A stretch of DNA of 28,871 nt from O2-02-FULL-42-9 sp038043025 (GTDB lineage Bacteria; Pseudomonadota; Gammaproteobacteria; UBA12402): positions 1 through 28,871 of the forward strand of contig JBBTCW010000053.1 of assembly GCA_038043025.1 (NCBI GenBank). Direction: 5' to 3'. The notes under the pieces are model-generated. The model made no database searches and had not been told where the DNA came from. It was given only the letters and a program-made list of their open reading frames with translations. A program made the position numbers and the translations under genes. Shown one piece after another: positions 7,141 to 14,760 of the stretch. Numbering within the stretch: position 1 is the stretch's first letter; every line of letters starts with the position of its first letter.

Positions 7141-8340
7141 TTAAAAGATAGAAACTATTTTCTCTTTATTCCTAATAAACTCGTTTATGCTTTCAATTAC
7201 CAATAAATTTTTGGGCGTGCCCGCCTGACCAAAATCAAATAAAGTCCCTTCAGAAAGATTATTCGTTTTAATTAAAATTCTCATTTCGAAACCATTTTTA
7301 GTTGAGGCACGTAATAATAATTGCTGTGCCTTTTCTAGGGTTTCATTGAATCGCTGGATTTTTACCGGTATTGGCTTTGCTGAATTGCCAACCCTTAGAA
7401 AGCCGTCGATACCCTTATTTCTTTGTACAGGGGTAGCATCAATTATTTTTAAGATTTGCAAAATCTCCGGATCTTGATTCAAATATGAACTTTTTCCATT
7501 TTTTAATAAATTTGAGTCTGTTCGTATTGGATTGTTTACCCTTTTGTTTGCTAGTTGCACGGCATCATCTGATATATCAATACCTATGTGTTTTCGATTA
7601 AGTAATTTTGCGGCTACAAGTGTAGTGCCGCTTCCACAAAACGGGTCTAAAACAATATCACCCTCATCTGTTACTAATTGGATTACTTTTTCCAGTAATA
7701 AAATTGGTTTTTGCGTAGGATAACCTACACGCTCGTTTGCTTTAGGATTTAAATATGGAATATCCCAAACATCGGAAAGCGGAACTCCCTTTTTGTTCTG
7801 AATTAATTCGTAGCCACCGACGGCATTTGTCTTATATTTTGTCTTTCCATTCGCATCTCTCATTCTTTTCTGAAAAATTTGGTCGATGTTCGTTGTTGGG
7901 GAATAATCTTCAAAAATACGGTTGAATTTGAAGTCGGTGGTTTTGCTATAAAAGTAAATTACTTGATGAGAATTTAGTAACCCCTTTTTTGCATTAGACC
8001 ATCGCTTATATGTCCAAATAATTTCACTCTGAAAATTATTTGCTCCAAAGACATTGTCTAGGGCAATTCTTAAATAATGCGATGCATTTCTGTCGCAGTG
8101 TAAAAAGATACTTCCAGTCTTTTTTAATACACGCTTACATTCAAGCAATCTTTCTTCAATATAAGTTTTGTAAGATTCGATGCTCTCCCAGTTGTCGTCA
8201 AAGGCGTATCCTCTCAGGTTATCTCTTGTTCTTTGCGATTGTTTCTTTTGTGTAAAAAAAGGCGGGTCAAGATAAATCAAATCTATGGAATTAGGCTCAA
8301 TTTTCTTTAATGCAGTTTTGCAGTCACCTTTCTTTATCAT
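7141..8340 (-). CDS. Type II DNA methyltransferase (beta-class, N6-adenine or N4-cytosine)
   Basis: The 399-residue protein carries the catalytic motif DPPF (25-28) before the SAM motif DPFCGSGTT (232-240), the order of beta-class amino-methyltransferases. YPTQKP (207-212) is also typical. It protects host DNA from the endonuclease encoded just upstream; the two genes are 11 bp apart. Residues about 300-399 form an extra domain, with KGIDGFLRV (309-317) and IPVKIQ (324-329). This resembles the Mrr-like nuclease-fold tails on many such methyltransferases, although the usual Q/E-x-K order is altered. The AT-rich composition and the flanking repeat halves suggest acquisition as a cassette. The stop codon lies right at the repeat border. 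Confidence 0.9.
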   Translation of the reverse strand: MIKKGDCKTALKKIEPNSIDLIYLDPPFFTQKKQSQRTRDNLRGYAFDDNWESIESYKTYIEERLLECKRVLKKTGSIFLHCDRNASHYLRIALDNVFGANNFQSEIIWTYKRWSNAKKGLLNSHQVIYFYSKTTDFKFNRIFEDYSPTTNIDQIFQKRMRDANGKTKYKTNAVGGYELIQNKKGVPLSDVWDIPYLNPKANERVGYPTQKPILLLEKVIQLVTDEGDIVLDPFCGSGTTLVAAKLLNRKHIGIDISDDAVQLANKRVNNPIRTDSNLLKNGKSSYLNQDPEILQILKIIDATPVQRNKGIDGFLRVGNSAKPIPVKIQRFNETLEKAQQLLLRASTKNGFEMRILIKTNNLSEGTLFDFGQAGTPKNLLVIESINEFIRNKEKIVSIF

Positions 8341-8351
8341 ATCTTTTGAAA

Positions 8352-8987
8352 TTAATCCCTGGGCTCGGTTTTCTGATCGGCAATTTTCTTAAGTATGGAT
8401 AATAAATCAACGTCGGTTTTCTGATTGATAACTTCCCAAGCCTCTTTGCAAAAATAATATTCACCACCGACGCCAGCATAAATAGTTTTTAATGTTTCTT
8501 GTATATGGATAGCTTGGGTACGATTGGGATAATAAAACATTATGCGAATAGGTTTGTACCCCGCGTTTTTAATGTTTTTTACCCTCGTGTGCTCTTTGGT
8601 GATATGATCGCCGTCAGTTGTTGCATCTCTCCATTTAATTTCGTACGCATCTTTCCCTACGAGACAATCAATTTCAAATGTTACGGGTCTTGATCCAAGT
8701 TTATTTGGTATACGTAATTTTCTTTGTGTTTTGGGAAATCTCTCTTCAAAGCATAGGATTGCCGCCTCTTCCAAAAATGAGCCTGCATATTTATAGAGGA
8801 AACGACCCATATTTTGGTACTCGTCAATAAGTTTTCCTTCTTTTGTCGCAACGCCTAAAACTCTGTATATCAAATAATGAGAATTGTTATCTGCTTCCAT
8901 TTCCATAATTCTCTCGGTCATTTTTTGACGAAGAGTTTTAGAATATTTTTCCGAGAGTGCTAATATTCTTTCTTCAATAGTTGTCAT
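8352..8987 (-). CDS. Type II restriction endonuclease, PD-(D/E)XK fold, possibly ApaLI-like
   Basis: The 211-residue protein has a nuclease core: FEID (104-107) followed by EIK (116-118) gives the D-x(8)-E-x-K catalytic arrangement. The N-terminal part includes YQNMGRFLYKYAGSFLEEA, which I associate from memory with ApaLI-type enzymes (GTGCAC). That sub-assignment is tentative. GTGCAC does occur in the window (4778-4783, 5598-5603), as expected if it is methylated. The gene precedes the methyltransferase on the same strand, with the methyltransferase start 11 bp after this stop. Translation starts at the ATG at 8985-8987. It acts in cytosolic defence against unmethylated incoming DNA. Confidence 0.75.
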   Translation of the reverse strand: MTTIEERILALSEKYSKTLRQKMTERIMEMEADNNSHYLIYRVLGVATKEGKLIDEYQNMGRFLYKYAGSFLEEAAILCFEERFPKTQRKLRIPNKLGSRPVTFEIDCLVGKDAYEIKWRDATTDGDHITKEHTRVKNIKNAGYKPIRIMFYYPNRTQAIHIQETLKTIYAGVGGEYYFCKEAWEVINQKTDVDLLSILKKIADQKTEPRD

Positions 8988-9079
8988 AATTTCACTTCAT
9001 TTTGAGTGGTATTAGTACGGGTGCTTATTTAAGTCCTCATAAACATACTAACAAATTTTATGAAGTCAATCAAATTAAA

Positions 9080-9156
9080 GATGGATGTGTTATATGCTAC
9101 GCCGGAGATGGCCTATGCGCTGCAGGATTTGTACCACACGACGGGTTTACCTCAAC
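9080..9156 (+). pseudogene. 77-bp copy of part of the class II aldolase gene
   Basis: It aligns without gaps to 5651-5727 with six mismatches by eye. In the aldolase frame it reads MDVLYATPEMAYALQDL and onward, and four of the six changes are synonymous. This suggests a diverged gene copy or a homologue from a relative rather than a fresh duplicate. It lies directly between the restriction cassette and the right-hand repeat half. The left border is at GATGGATGTG. The rest of 8988-9284 holds only this fragment, the repeat and short unassigned stretches. Confidence 0.85.
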
Positions 9157-9219
9157 TGGTATAAAGTGTAATTCACGAGATTTCTCCTCCTCCGCTTGCG
9201 CAGAGTCGTCGAAATGACA
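9157..9219. repeat. Right part of the TGTCATTTCGA palindromic repeat at the R-M cassette border
   Basis: It begins with the 30 bp shared with 7108-7137 (one mismatch) and continues through CTCCTCCTCCGCTTGCGC to GTCGTCGAAATGACA, the closing arm of the element. Together with 7049-7137 it makes one repeat split around the cassette with a 30-bp overlap. Confidence 0.8.
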
Positions 9220-9284
9220 TGCAAAAAAACAGTCGTCGACAACAGCGAACAAGGAGGGTTATGAGAAATGATTCCGTGGTCAAG

Positions 9285-9881
9285 TCACTTCGAATATTTC
9301 ATCGGAATAACCAATGTATGTTGCACCGGAATCAACGTTTGATTTTGGGCGACAATTGCGTTGGCTTCGTGCGGTACCAATGTAATTTGAATTCTGCGAT
9401 TGACCGTCATGCCTTGCAACCGATCATTGGATGCAATCGGATAATCATCATTGTTACCGCGATAGCGTATGTTTTGGTTGGCGTCATTTATTTTTAAACC
9501 ATTCGCCCAAAAATAACCGGCGACTTTGCTGGCTTGTTGTTCGGAAAGCGGACTCCCTTGAAATGAAATGTTGGCGCCAATGGGGTCGGTGTGTGCGCTA
9601 ATGTAAATATCTTTATCAGAAGGCAGCATGTTCTGCGCATCGGCTAAAATATCAGTTGCGTTCGGCAAAAAATTTGCGGTATTTATTTCAAACAAGTTAT
9701 CCGATGGAATAATAATGATGGTTTTGCCGGGTAGATTAACGACAGATGTCCGCGCGTTTTCTAATTTACCACCATATATGCCTGAATCGGTTCTGGCGTA
9801 TTGCGTTCTCGAGGCCGCATAGCCTGTGTGCAAGGCAAGCAGGGCGAAGGCATAGACAAAAATCGATGTAATTTTGCGCAT
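9285..9881 (-). CDS. Secreted OmpA-domain protein
   Basis: The 198-residue protein has a Sec signal peptide (residues 1 to about 22, ending GYA-A). The rest carries an OmpA/MotB-type domain: PNATDILADAQNML, SAHTDPIGANISFQGSPLSEQQA with the usual H-T-D segment, and the closing VNRRIQITL motif at about 163-171. Such domains bind peptidoglycan in the periplasm. No lipobox or N-terminal beta-barrel is visible, so it is probably a soluble or loosely anchored periplasmic protein. It is last in the same-strand run metK-ATPase-rsmE, 70 bp after rsmE. A purine-rich GAGA lies before the ATG. Confidence 0.8.
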   Translation of the reverse strand: MRKITSIFVYAFALLALHTGYAASRTQYARTDSGIYGGKLENARTSVVNLPGKTIIIIPSDNLFEINTANFLPNATDILADAQNMLPSDKDIYISAHTDPIGANISFQGSPLSEQQASKVAGYFWANGLKINDANQNIRYRGNNDDYPIASNDRLQGMTVNRRIQITLVPHEANAIVAQNQTLIPVQHTLVIPMKYSK

Positions 9882-9951
9882 ATTTTAGATATCTCTTTAC
9901 GTTTGTTGATCTATTTTGTCACTAATTGTGTGAAATGTCGATTATTAAGAG

Positions 9952-10674
9952 CTATAAATCGCCCCACCGGTTTTGTAGCACAGCAACGGCTGCAATCGCC
10001 GCCGTTTCTGTACGCAGGATGCGAGGGCCTAAAGAAGCGGATTGAAAACCATATTGCTTCGCTAGCAGAACCTCTGTTTCACTCAAGCCGCCTTCGGAGC
10101 CGATCAGCGCGATGATGCTATTGGGTTTTGTTGCATGGATCACGTCATTATTTTCGGTGTGAAAAATTAATTTTAAATCAGCGGTTTGTGTTGATACCCA
10201 GTGTTGCAATTGAATCGGCGCATTTAATCGAGGCAAAATATTTCGGCCGCATTGTTCGCAGGCGTGAATAATAATTTCTTGCCAGCGCTGCTGACGTTTT
10301 TGTTGTTTTTCTGTTGAAAGCTGAATATTGCAGTATTCTGAAATGATGGGCGTGATTTGCGCGACGCCCAGTTCCGTTGCTTTTTGAATCACGAGATCCA
10401 TTTTTTCATTTCGCAAAAGACATTGCGCGAGATGTATGTTGCACGGTGATTCACGATCAGTCGCATGAAATTTTCCAATTTTTATTTGCACCTGTTTTTT
10501 TTGAAGTGCAATAATTTTTGCGTCATATTCACCCCCGCGCCCATTAAAAATAGTAATCGGATCGTTAATCGATAAACGCAACACATTCGAAAGATAATGC
10601 GCAGCTGCGTCCGTTAATGTGACGGTGGAGTTTTCGGCGAGATCGACGTGTTGATAAATTCTGGATGTTCTCAT
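9952..10674 (-). CDS. rsmE: 16S rRNA m3U1498 methyltransferase
   Basis: The protein has 240 residues, normal for the family. It methylates N3 of U1498 in 16S rRNA using SAM. The C-terminal SPOUT knot is clear: IALIGSEGGLSETE (about 182-195) and SLGPRILRTETAAIAAV near the end. The N-terminal PUA-like part has HYLSNVLRL and GRGGEYDAKI. The start codon overlaps the stop of the upstream ATPase gene by four bases (ATGA), so translation is probably coupled. The reason for coupling these two functions is not evident. Confidence 0.95.
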   Translation of the reverse strand: MRTSRIYQHVDLAENSTVTLTDAAAHYLSNVLRLSINDPITIFNGRGGEYDAKIIALQKKQVQIKIGKFHATDRESPCNIHLAQCLLRNEKMDLVIQKATELGVAQITPIISEYCNIQLSTEKQQKRQQRWQEIIIHACEQCGRNILPRLNAPIQLQHWVSTQTADLKLIFHTENNDVIHATKPNSIIALIGSEGGLSETEVLLAKQYGFQSASLGPRILRTETAAIAAVAVLQNRWGDL

Positions 10675-11999
10675 GATGTTAAGGGAAATTTCCCTGCGAG
10701 ATAAAGTGGATAACGATGTATTTTATTTTCATGATCAATATATAGGTTATTTGCACTCAAAACAACACGATAAACAGGATGATACTTGTCTGTAAATATT
10801 TTAAGGCTTTTTGCCTGTGTTATCCACCCCGATTTTACTTCTATGGGAATGATTTCATTTTCTATTTGCTTAATAAATTCAATTTCTGATGTGCCTTCTT
10901 GCCAACCGAATAATTGTTTATTTGCCGCGCATAAAAACTCTTGTGCAACGAAGTTTTCTGCAAAATAGCCTTTGTAAGAGCCGTAATCATAGTCTAATAT
11001 TGTTTTTGGTTCGATATCGTCAATTGCGCCTAATATACCAACATCAAACATGAATAGTTTAAATGTATTTTCTTTGGTGTGTGCTAATAGAGGGGTTCTT
11101 GCTTTATTGACGAGATAAGTTTTAATAATTAAACTTGCATTTTCTAGCCAATCTAAAACGTTAACGAGGCGCGCATAACGATCTATCCCGGGCACAATAC
11201 CTTTAAATTTAAACTTGGTGGCTGATCCATTTTGGGCAGAAGCTAACTGCATCGGTACATTGCGCCATAAGCGATCTAAATGCATGGCATTCACCTTGCC
11301 TGAATGTTTTGCCATATCCGCATAATAATCCTTAATTAATTCATTTTGTTTTTGTCTCACTTGTACGGTTGCCGCGTAAAAATCTTCTTTTTGGCTGTTA
11401 TAAAGCGCAACGACTTCGGGTAATCCGCCGACGACAAAATAGATTTTTAATTGCTGCCATAAACGCTCGTGAGCGATAGCAGGAATTTTTGAAGATAACT
11501 GAATGGATTGAAAAAATTCCGCTGTCTGTTTGTCATTTGTGGCCAATAAAAATTCTTCAAATGACATAGGATGTAATGTTAAGGAATCGGTTTTGCCGAC
11601 GGGATATGATTGTTCATTTAAATGTATGCCTAAGAGAGAGCCGGCGCTGCAAAGCGCTAATTCAGGCATATCCTCACAAAAATATTTTAAACTGGTTAAT
11701 GCACGAGGAGAGGCTTGTATTTCATCAAAGATTAAGAGATCTTTATGGATATTGATGGTCGTGCGTAAAAACAGCTGAATTTCATTGATAATGCGGTGCG
11801 GATCGAGATCGGGTTCAAAAATTTTATCGAGAGCAGTATTTTTTTCAAAATTGAGATAGTGATATTGGGGGAAATGTTCCTCGCCGAATTTTTGAAGTAA
11901 GTAAGTTTTTCCAACTTGACGAACTCCATTTAAAATCAATGGGTTACGGTTTTTTTTCTGTTTCCAGTGTGCGAGCGATTGATAAAGCTTTCGTTTCAT
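10671..11999 (-). CDS. AAA-type ATPase with DUF4143-like C-terminus
   Basis: The 442-residue protein (from this ATG) has Walker A GVRQVGKT (about 25-32) and Walker B LLIFDEIQ, and the rest has the features of the AAA_14/DUF4143 family. The C-terminal domain has EIEFIKQ followed by IPIEVKSG, a nuclease-fold signature with E-x-K. A GTG at 12036-12038 would add 13 residues. I prefer the ATG at 11999 because conserved sequence starts there. There is no ribosome site before it, but TATATT ends 6 bases upstream, so the message may be leaderless. Function of the family is unclear. It is the paralogue type of the gene at 24836, though not closely similar. Confidence 0.85.
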   Translation of the reverse strand: MKRKLYQSLAHWKQKKNRNPLILNGVRQVGKTYLLQKFGEEHFPQYHYLNFEKNTALDKIFEPDLDPHRIINEIQLFLRTTINIHKDLLIFDEIQASPRALTSLKYFCEDMPELALCSAGSLLGIHLNEQSYPVGKTDSLTLHPMSFEEFLLATNDKQTAEFFQSIQLSSKIPAIAHERLWQQLKIYFVVGGLPEVVALYNSQKEDFYAATVQVRQKQNELIKDYYADMAKHSGKVNAMHLDRLWRNVPMQLASAQNGSATKFKFKGIVPGIDRYARLVNVLDWLENASLIIKTYLVNKARTPLLAHTKENTFKLFMFDVGILGAIDDIEPKTILDYDYGSYKGYFAENFVAQEFLCAANKQLFGWQEGTSEIEFIKQIENEIIPIEVKSGWITQAKSLKIFTDKYHPVYRVVLSANNLYIDHENKIHRYPLYLAGKFPLTS

Positions 12000-12024
12000 A
12001 GATAGAATATAACCGAAAATGACA

Positions 12025-12108
12025 TTTTTTGCCACCACTTTTTGTCAATTTTGTCATTTTGTCGTACGACTTTCCGTCAATTATGCCGTTTTTTCCCACC
12101 ACTTTTAG
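12025..12108 (-). promoter_or_regulatory. Repeat-rich intergenic segment between metK and the ATPase gene
   Basis: Read on the minus strand, AAAAGTGGTGG followed by one variable base and an A run occurs twice: just after the metK stop and just before the ATPase. Between them are the palindrome GTCGTACGAC and three spaced GACAAAA units. Such clustering may be a binding site controlling the ATPase, or leftover duplication. Confidence 0.35.
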
Positions 12109-13241
12109 GCATTGAGTGGTTTATCCGTTTTTTCCCAGGTAAATTCAGTGCGGCCGAAATGGCCATACGTTGCGGTCGGACGATAAATGGGGCGCAGTAA
12201 ATCCAACATTTCGATAATCGCATGCGGGCGTAAATCAAAATAGGCATTGATGAGTGCCACAAGTTTTTCATCATCCATCGTGCCGGTACCGAATGTTTCA
12301 ACATTGATGGAAGTTGGTTTAGCCACACCGATCGCATATGAAATTTGAATTTCACAACGTTTGGCTAAACCGGATGCTACAATATTTTTGGCGACGTAGC
12401 GCGCCATATAGGTTGCCGAGCGATCGACTTTAGAAGGGTCTTTGCCGGAAAACGCACCACCGCCATGTCGCGCCATGCCACCATACGTGTCGACAATAAT
12501 TTTGCGTCCGGTTAAGCCGGTGTCGCCTAAAGGGCCGCCAATCACAAATCGCCCCGTTGGGTTAATTAAAAATTTTGTGTCTTTGGTAATCCATTTATCG
12601 GGCATCACCGGCTTTATGATTTCTTCAATCACCCCTTCACGAATCGTTTTGTCATCGACATCGGGCGTATGTTGAGTGGAGAGCACAATGGTTGTGATTG
12701 CAACCGGTTTATGATTTTCATATACAAATGTTACTTGGCTTTTTGCATCGGGTCGCAACCAGGGTAATTTTTTACTTTTGCGCGCTTCGGATTGTTTTTT
12801 AACGAGTCGATGGGCATAAGTAATCGGTGCCGGCATCAATACATCGGTTTCATCACAGGCGTAACCAAACATTAATCCTTGATCGCCGGCACCTTGTTCG
12901 TTTGCGTCGGTTTTTTCAATACCCCGTGCGATATCGGGTGATTGTTTGCCAATCGCGGATAATACCGCGCAAGATTCCCAATCAAATCCCATATCGGAGT
13001 GATTGTAGCCGATATCTCTGACCACTTCGCGCGCGAGTTGTTCAACATCAACCCAGGCGGTCGTGGTGATTTCACCGCCGACCAATACCATGCCTGTTTT
13101 GACGAAACATTCGCAGGCGACATGTGCGTGTTTGTCTTGCGCTAAAATAGCATCCAAAACCGCATCCGAAATTTGATCCGCGATTTTATCGGGATGGCCT
13201 TCGGAGACGGATTCAGATGTAAAAAGGTAATGGTTACTCAT
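12105..13241 (-). CDS. metK: S-adenosylmethionine synthase
   Basis: The 378-residue protein makes SAM from methionine and ATP. Signature motifs are present: GHPDKIADQISDA near the start, GAGDQGLMFGYA (about 118-129), and GGGAFSGKDPSKVDRSA (about 260-276). Length is normal. The start is the ATG at 13239-13241; a TTG directly before it is less likely. The gene begins only 11 bp after the stop of the upstream outer-membrane protein gene, so the two are probably cotranscribed and metK depends on a weak AAAAG ribosome site in that gap. No SAM riboswitch is visible. Nearby SAM-related genes (rsmE, TPR-methyltransferase, mtnA) fit the context. Confidence 0.97.
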   Translation of the reverse strand: MSNHYLFTSESVSEGHPDKIADQISDAVLDAILAQDKHAHVACECFVKTGMVLVGGEITTTAWVDVEQLAREVVRDIGYNHSDMGFDWESCAVLSAIGKQSPDIARGIEKTDANEQGAGDQGLMFGYACDETDVLMPAPITYAHRLVKKQSEARKSKKLPWLRPDAKSQVTFVYENHKPVAITTIVLSTQHTPDVDDKTIREGVIEEIIKPVMPDKWITKDTKFLINPTGRFVIGGPLGDTGLTGRKIIVDTYGGMARHGGGAFSGKDPSKVDRSATYMARYVAKNIVASGLAKRCEIQISYAIGVAKPTSINVETFGTGTMDDEKLVALINAYFDLRPHAIIEMLDLLRPIYRPTATYGHFGRTEFTWEKTDKPLNA

Positions 13242-13252
13242 CAATAATACTT

Positions 13253-13885
13253 TTAATCAAAATAATATCTCAAACCCAGCGTTACAGGGCCGGCGCCAAT
13301 GATACCATAGACGGCTCCTTGATATTGCAAAGTGACGTCAAGACTTTGATTAACGGACGCGCTTATTCCTAAGCCTACAAAAGGTAATACAACCCCACCG
13401 CCTTTTTCTCTTGCTTTTTCGTTTGTTTTCGAATAAGTGGAATCAACAGTTGGGATATCAGCAAACATGACACCCAGTTTGGGAACAAAAGAAAATGCGC
13501 CATATAACGGGATCGACCAGCGTGCAGTGAAATAAGGTGCATATACATTAGCGTCGACCGTCGCAGTAGAATTATCGCTAAATTTGATTTGGCGTTCAAT
13601 GCGACCAAAGAGAAGTCCGCCTTCCGCGGCGACGCCATTGGGGTTGAACTGGTAACCGGCGCCTATATTTGTACCAAAACCGATAATGCCACTTTGTGTC
13701 GCTGAACGGTCTCCTGCTGTGGAAAAAACACCAAGGTAATAGGCATTTGTGCCGGCACCTGCTTCGGTATACCATCCTTGGTGGGTCGCCGTTGAAGCAT
13801 CTATCATGCTAGCTTGCGCGTTGGTGAGAGTAAATAATGTGGCCAACATGCCCGTAAACAATGCAAACTTTTTTTTCTTTAACAT
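13253..13885 (-). CDS. Outer-membrane beta-barrel protein
   Basis: The 210-residue protein has a Sec signal peptide (KKKK start, hydrophobic core, cleavage after AQA at about residue 25). The mature part consists of alternating strands rich in glycine and aromatics (GIIGFGTNIGAGYQF, AEGGLLFGRI, PFVGLGISASV) and ends in VTLGLRYYFD. This is the pattern of small OmpA/OMP_b-brl-type barrels, about eight strands. AGAGG lies 9 bases before the ATG. It is the first gene of the probable omp-metK unit. The exact role (adhesin, porin or structural) cannot be told. Confidence 0.75.
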   Translation of the reverse strand: MLKKKKFALFTGMLATLFTLTNAQASMIDASTATHQGWYTEAGAGTNAYYLGVFSTAGDRSATQSGIIGFGTNIGAGYQFNPNGVAAEGGLLFGRIERQIKFSDNSTATVDANVYAPYFTARWSIPLYGAFSFVPKLGVMFADIPTVDSTYSKTNEKAREKGGGVVLPFVGLGISASVNQSLDVTLQYQGAVYGIIGAGPVTLGLRYYFD

Positions 13886-13977
13886 ATCAATACACCTCTT
13901 TAAATTTTAATGATCAAGGATATTCTTTAGTGCAAAAAATATCAACCCCCCTTCAGACTCATTTCATACTGTAAAGT

Positions 13978-14081
13978 TCTGAGGATTTTGGTTGCATAAA
14001 CGTGCATATTTTGCTATTCATATATGAGTAATGCGGATCCGCATTAGTGTTCTGTCGAACTAACAAATAGGGATATCATGT
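13978..14081 (+). promoter_or_regulatory. Conserved upstream region of the first small secreted protein
   Basis: This leader recurs at 17504-17621. About 56 bp starting TCTGAGGATTTTGG are nearly identical, then a short variable stretch, then TCTGTCGAACTAACAAATAG and the ribosome site AGGGA 8 bases before the ATG. TTGCAT and TGCTATTCA, 17 bp apart (extended -10 like), are a possible promoter. Conservation of non-coding DNA between the copies suggests shared regulation. Confidence 0.6.
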
Positions 14082-14468
14082 ATGATTAAAAAATTTATTG
14101 TCTTGTTTTTTACTTCAGTGGCACTTATTGCTATATCAATAAATAGCGTGTTTGCAGAAGAGGAATATGTGGTATATAACGTTAACCCGCAACCCATTCG
14201 GTTTTATCAAGATGGTGAGTCAGCGAATGCAGTGACTTTGGAGAAAAACGAAAATAGCGGCACTCCGAGAACGCTCAAAAAGGGCAAAGCTGTAGTAATT
14301 CGTTTTATGAAACTCAATTCAAGCGGAACTTTGGAAAAAGGTCCCTGGTGTCAATATGGCAAGATTAATTTCGGCGACAATTCTATTGTTTATTTGAAAC
14401 CCATTGTAGATGACGACTTCAAAGACCCTGGGTGCCGATTGAACAATCTCACTTTCATCAAGCCATAA
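14082..14468 (+). CDS. Small secreted protein, constant signal peptide, variable mature part (member 1)
   Basis: The 128-residue protein has a clear signal peptide (residues 1-25, ending NSVFA). It is identical, apart from one residue, to that of the gene at 17622. The 103-residue mature part has EYVVYN at its start, a central LKKGK, WCQYGKINF, then IVYLKPIVDDD and a second cysteine. Member 2 shows the same layout (VYN, I-x-F-x-Q, C-x-Y, VYLK, V-x-D, C) with few identical residues between. Two cysteines suggest a disulfide and a compact fold outside the cytoplasm. I know no family for it. It could be a secreted factor acting on a host or competitor, which is inference. Confidence 0.75.
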   Translation: MIKKFIVLFFTSVALIAISINSVFAEEEYVVYNVNPQPIRFYQDGESANAVTLEKNENSGTPRTLKKGKAVVIRFMKLNSSGTLEKGPWCQYGKINFGDNSIVYLKPIVDDDFKDPGCRLNNLTFIKP

Positions 14469-14470
14469 AA

Positions 14471-14548
14471 AATAAGAGATGTGCCTATGGTGCGATTGAT
14501 TTCACAGACAAAAATACAAATACTGTTTGTTTGAAATCCAGCTCGTAG
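14471..14548 (+). pseudogene. 3' fragment of a third member of the small secreted family
   Basis: In frame from 14471 it reads CAYGAIDFTDKNTNTVCLKS, then stops at the TAG in the following repeat (14546-14548). Compare CQYGKINF...VYLKP in member 1 and DAIT...DTVYLKS in member 2. The DNA from CTGTTT to TTGAAATCCA also matches the member 2 3' end. No start or signal peptide remains. It begins right after member 1, so member 1 may have replaced the front of an older gene. Confidence 0.65.
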
Positions 14549-14652
14549 GTTGGGCTGAGCACACGCGTGCGAAGCCCAACAATTTTATTCAATATAATGT
14601 TGGGCTTCGCTTCGCTCAGCACCAACCTACATTTTGTTTAGCCCAACCTACC
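14545..14652. repeat. GTAGGTTGGGCT palindromic repeat
   Basis: A full-size unit: GTAGGTTGGGCTGAGC, AAGCCCAACAATTTTATT, TGTTGGGCTTCGCTTCGC and a final AGCCCAACCTACC. Its first bases supply the stop codon of the preceding gene fragment. The hairpin could end transcription before the large membrane-protein gene. Confidence 0.85.
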
Positions 14653-14760
14653 GTGCTTAGAAGGTTTATTTTTTTGTGTTGTGCTAAAAAATATGGTAAT
14701 AATGGCGCATGTCCAAATCAGACTTGACGTCATGCCCATCATTAAAAGGAGTAACCCACA

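Noticed and set aside
9002..9217. Small gene after the endonuclease
   Set aside because: The frame runs through the aldolase fragment in the wrong frame and into the palindromic repeat, so it is not a real protein.
12105..13300. SAM riboswitch before metK
   Set aside because: There are only 11 bp between the barrel gene and metK, and no such structure is visible upstream of the barrel gene.
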